13,168 bases of DNA from Planctomycetota bacterium (GTDB lineage: Bacteria; Planctomycetota; Phycisphaerae; Phycisphaerales; Phycisphaeraceae), in the NCBI GenBank assembly GCA_029267795.1, contig JAJUHR010000019.1:1-13168 (forward strand). Direction: 5' to 3'. The notes under the pieces were generated by a model, which did no database searches, had not been told where the DNA came from, and saw nothing but the letters and a program-made list of their open reading frames with translations. The position numbers and the translations under genes are program-made. Shown one piece after another: positions 11,668-13,168 of the stretch (the first letter of the stretch is position 1; each line of letters opens with the position of its first letter).

Positions 11668-13168
11668 CTAGCGTCGCAAGCGCAGCAACCGGGCGTTGAT
11701 CGCCACGATCACGGTGGACAGCGACATGAACACCGCGCCGACCGCCGGCGAAAGCAACAGCCCGAACCGGTAGAACACCCCCGCGGCCAGCGGGATGGCC
11801 ACGACGTTGTACCCCGTCGCCCACAGCAGGTTTTGCACCATCTTGGCGTAGGTGGTCCGCGCTAGGTCGACGATCGCGGTGACGTCCCGCGGGTCGGACC
11901 GCACCAAGACGATGTCGGCCGACTCGATCGCCACGTCGGTGCCCGCCCCGATCGCGATGCCGACGTCGGCTTGCGTCAGCGCCGGCGCGTCGTTGACCCC
12001 GTCGCCCGTCATCGCGACGATCAAGCCGCGACCCTGCACCTCCTTGATCTTCGACGCCTTGTCGCCGGGCAGCACCTCGGCGAAGTAGTCGTCCAAGTCC
12101 AACTCCTGAGCCACCCATTTCGCCACCGCCTCCGCATCGCCGGTGAGCATCATCACCTGCACGCCCATGTCTTTGAGACGCCGCAGGGCCTCGCGGGATT
12201 CCTGGCGGATGATGTCCGCCAGCGCGATCGCCCCGCAGACCCGGTCGCCAACGAGAACGTACACCACCGTTTTGCCCTGGCCGGCCACCTGCCGCACCCG
12301 CGGGTGGTCGACGGTCAGGCCGCTCTCTCGCAGGTAGCCCGGGCTGACGACCTTCACGTTCGCCCCGTCCACCTCGGCTTGGGCGCCCTTGCCGGGGATC
12401 GCCTTGAATTGCCTGGGGGTGGGATATCCGATGCCTCGCTGGGTCGCGGCCTCGACGATGCCCTGGGCGATCGGGTGCTCCGACTGGCTTTCGAGCGACG
12501 CGGCCAGACGCAGCAGCTCGTTTTCGTCGCGTTCGCCCAGCGGGACGACGTCCGTAACGCCGAAGCGTCCCTCGGTGAGCGTGCCGGTCTTGTCGAAAAC
12601 GATCGCATCCAGGTGGCGGGCTCGCTCGAACGCCGAGCGGTCGCGGATCAGCAGCCCGTTGCGGGCCGACAAAGCCGTGGACACCGCCACCACCAGCGGC
12701 ACGGCAAGCCCCAGCGCGTGGGGGCAAGTGATCACCATCACGGTCACCATCCGTTCGAGCGAGAACGCCAAGTCGCTGCCCAGGACGATCCACACGCTCA
12801 GCGTGATCGCCCCCGCGGTCAGGGCGATGACCGTCAGCCACAGCGCCGCCCGGTTCGCCAAGTCCTGAGTCCGCGAGCGGGATTCCTGGGCCTGGCGGAC
12901 CAGCTCGACCACCTGGGCCAGGTAGGTCTCGTGGCCCGTCTTAAGCACCTCGACGGTGATCGCGGATTCGCCGTTGATCGACCCGCCGATGGCCGTGTCG
13001 CCTTCGCCTTTCTCCACGGGTTGGCTCTCCCCGGTCAGCATCGCCTGGTTGACAGTGGTGCGGCCCTGGACGACCACCCCATCGGTCGGGACCTTCTCTC
13101 CCGGTTTCACCAGCACCCGATCGCCGTGCCGCAGCTCAGCCACGGGCACGTCTTCGGTCGAGCCGTCT
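11668..13168 (-). CDS. copB: CopB-type copper-transporting P1B ATPase, 5' end cut by the window
   Basis: The frame is open through the right edge, so only the last 500 residues or so are present. The residues before 13149 (DGSTEDVPVAEL) belong to the conserved entry of the actuator domain. The numbers below count from the GTG codon at 13149. TGES (39-42) is the actuator phosphatase loop and CPH (142-144) the membrane metal-site motif. DKTGTLT (from Asp176) carries the phosphorylated aspartate. SEHPIAQGI is the P1B nucleotide-binding HP motif, and MLTGDAEAV and GDGVNDAPAL are the hinge motifs. Two C-terminal helices hold YN (ATGYNVVAIPLAAG) and MSLST. CPH instead of CPC marks the P1B-3 (CopB) subgroup, which exports copper, and sometimes silver, using ATP at the inner membrane. 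The histidine-rich N-terminus and first helices would lie beyond the window. No terminator with a T run follows the TAG stop. Confidence 0.95.
   Translation of the reverse strand, partial: DGSTEDVPVAELRHGDRVLVKPGEKVPTDGVVVQGRTTVNQAMLTGESQPVEKGEGDTAIGGSINGESAITVEVLKTGHETYLAQVVELVRQAQESRSRTQDLANRAALWLTVIALTAGAITLSVWIVLGSDLAFSLERMVTVMVITCPHALGLAVPLVVAVSTALSARNGLLIRDRSAFERARHLDAIVFDKTGTLTEGRFGVTDVVPLGERDENELLRLAASLESQSEHPIAQGIVEAATQRGIGYPTPRQFKAIPGKGAQAEVDGANVKVVSPGYLRESGLTVDHPRVRQVAGQGKTVVYVLVGDRVCGAIALADIIRQESREALRRLKDMGVQVMMLTGDAEAVAKWVAQELDLDDYFAEVLPGDKASKIKEVQGRGLIVAMTGDGVNDAPALTQADVGIAIGAGTDVAIESADIVLVRSDPRDVTAIVDLARTTYAKMVQNLLWATGYNVVAIPLAAGVFYRFGLLLSPAVGAVFMSLSTVIVAINARLLRLRR

Noticed and set aside
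11483..12841. Long Arg/Gly-rich frame on the minus strand across the copper ATPase.
   Set aside because: It is an out-of-frame shadow of the ATPase gene, with repetitive RRGR/GGR texture and no domain signal.

Overview
The window is a high-GC (about 63-70% in lines counted by hand) bacterial chromosome segment, most likely from a planctomycete, possibly Phycisphaerae-like. The basis is inference: a ddl-ftsQ pair with no ftsA or ftsZ after it, proline-rich secreted repeat proteins, a conserved protein of unknown function with a planctomycete look, a tRNA gene without an encoded CCA end, and many intergenic palindromic repeats. No 16S rRNA or marker gene is present to settle the taxonomy.

Layout. 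Bases 100-6761 hold seven minus-strand genes. In transcription order they are: a conserved protein of unknown function (6761-6012), a small membrane protein (5980-5552), D-alanine-D-alanine ligase ddl (5488-4556), an FtsQ-like division protein (4391-3438), a six-helix membrane protein whose start overlaps the ftsQ stop as GTGA (3441-2545), transcript-cleavage factor greA (2438-1974), and a secreted proline-rich protein with C-terminal helical repeats (1776-100). The ddl and ftsQ products act in peptidoglycan precursor synthesis and cell division. GreA rescues stalled RNA polymerase.

Bases 6762-7569 contain no convincing gene but are packed with palindromes. There are four GTAG-headed REP-like hairpins, copies of a second hairpin repeat (GGGGC arm, loop like AGCGTAGCG, GCCCC arm), and a perfect 29-base palindrome. 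The block ends in a well-formed promoter and a tRNA-Asn(GTT) gene on the plus strand. Just downstream, in DNA of lower GC (about 53-57% in lines counted), lies the only plus-strand protein gene, 8025-8744. It encodes a TIR-like or nucleoside-deoxyribosyltransferase-like Rossmann domain joined to a predicted C-terminal winged helix. Its place beside a tRNA gene and its different composition suggest horizontal acquisition. It is the best candidate here for an undescribed system.

Bases 8745-11383 hold more copies of the second repeat, an alpha/beta-hydrolase esterase with a probable signal sequence (minus), and a coupled pair: a protoglobin followed by a CPGC thioredoxin-fold protein with TGATG stop-start overlap. 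From 11668 to the right edge runs the 3' part of a CopB-type (CPH motif) copper-transporting P-type ATPase whose N-terminus lies outside the window.
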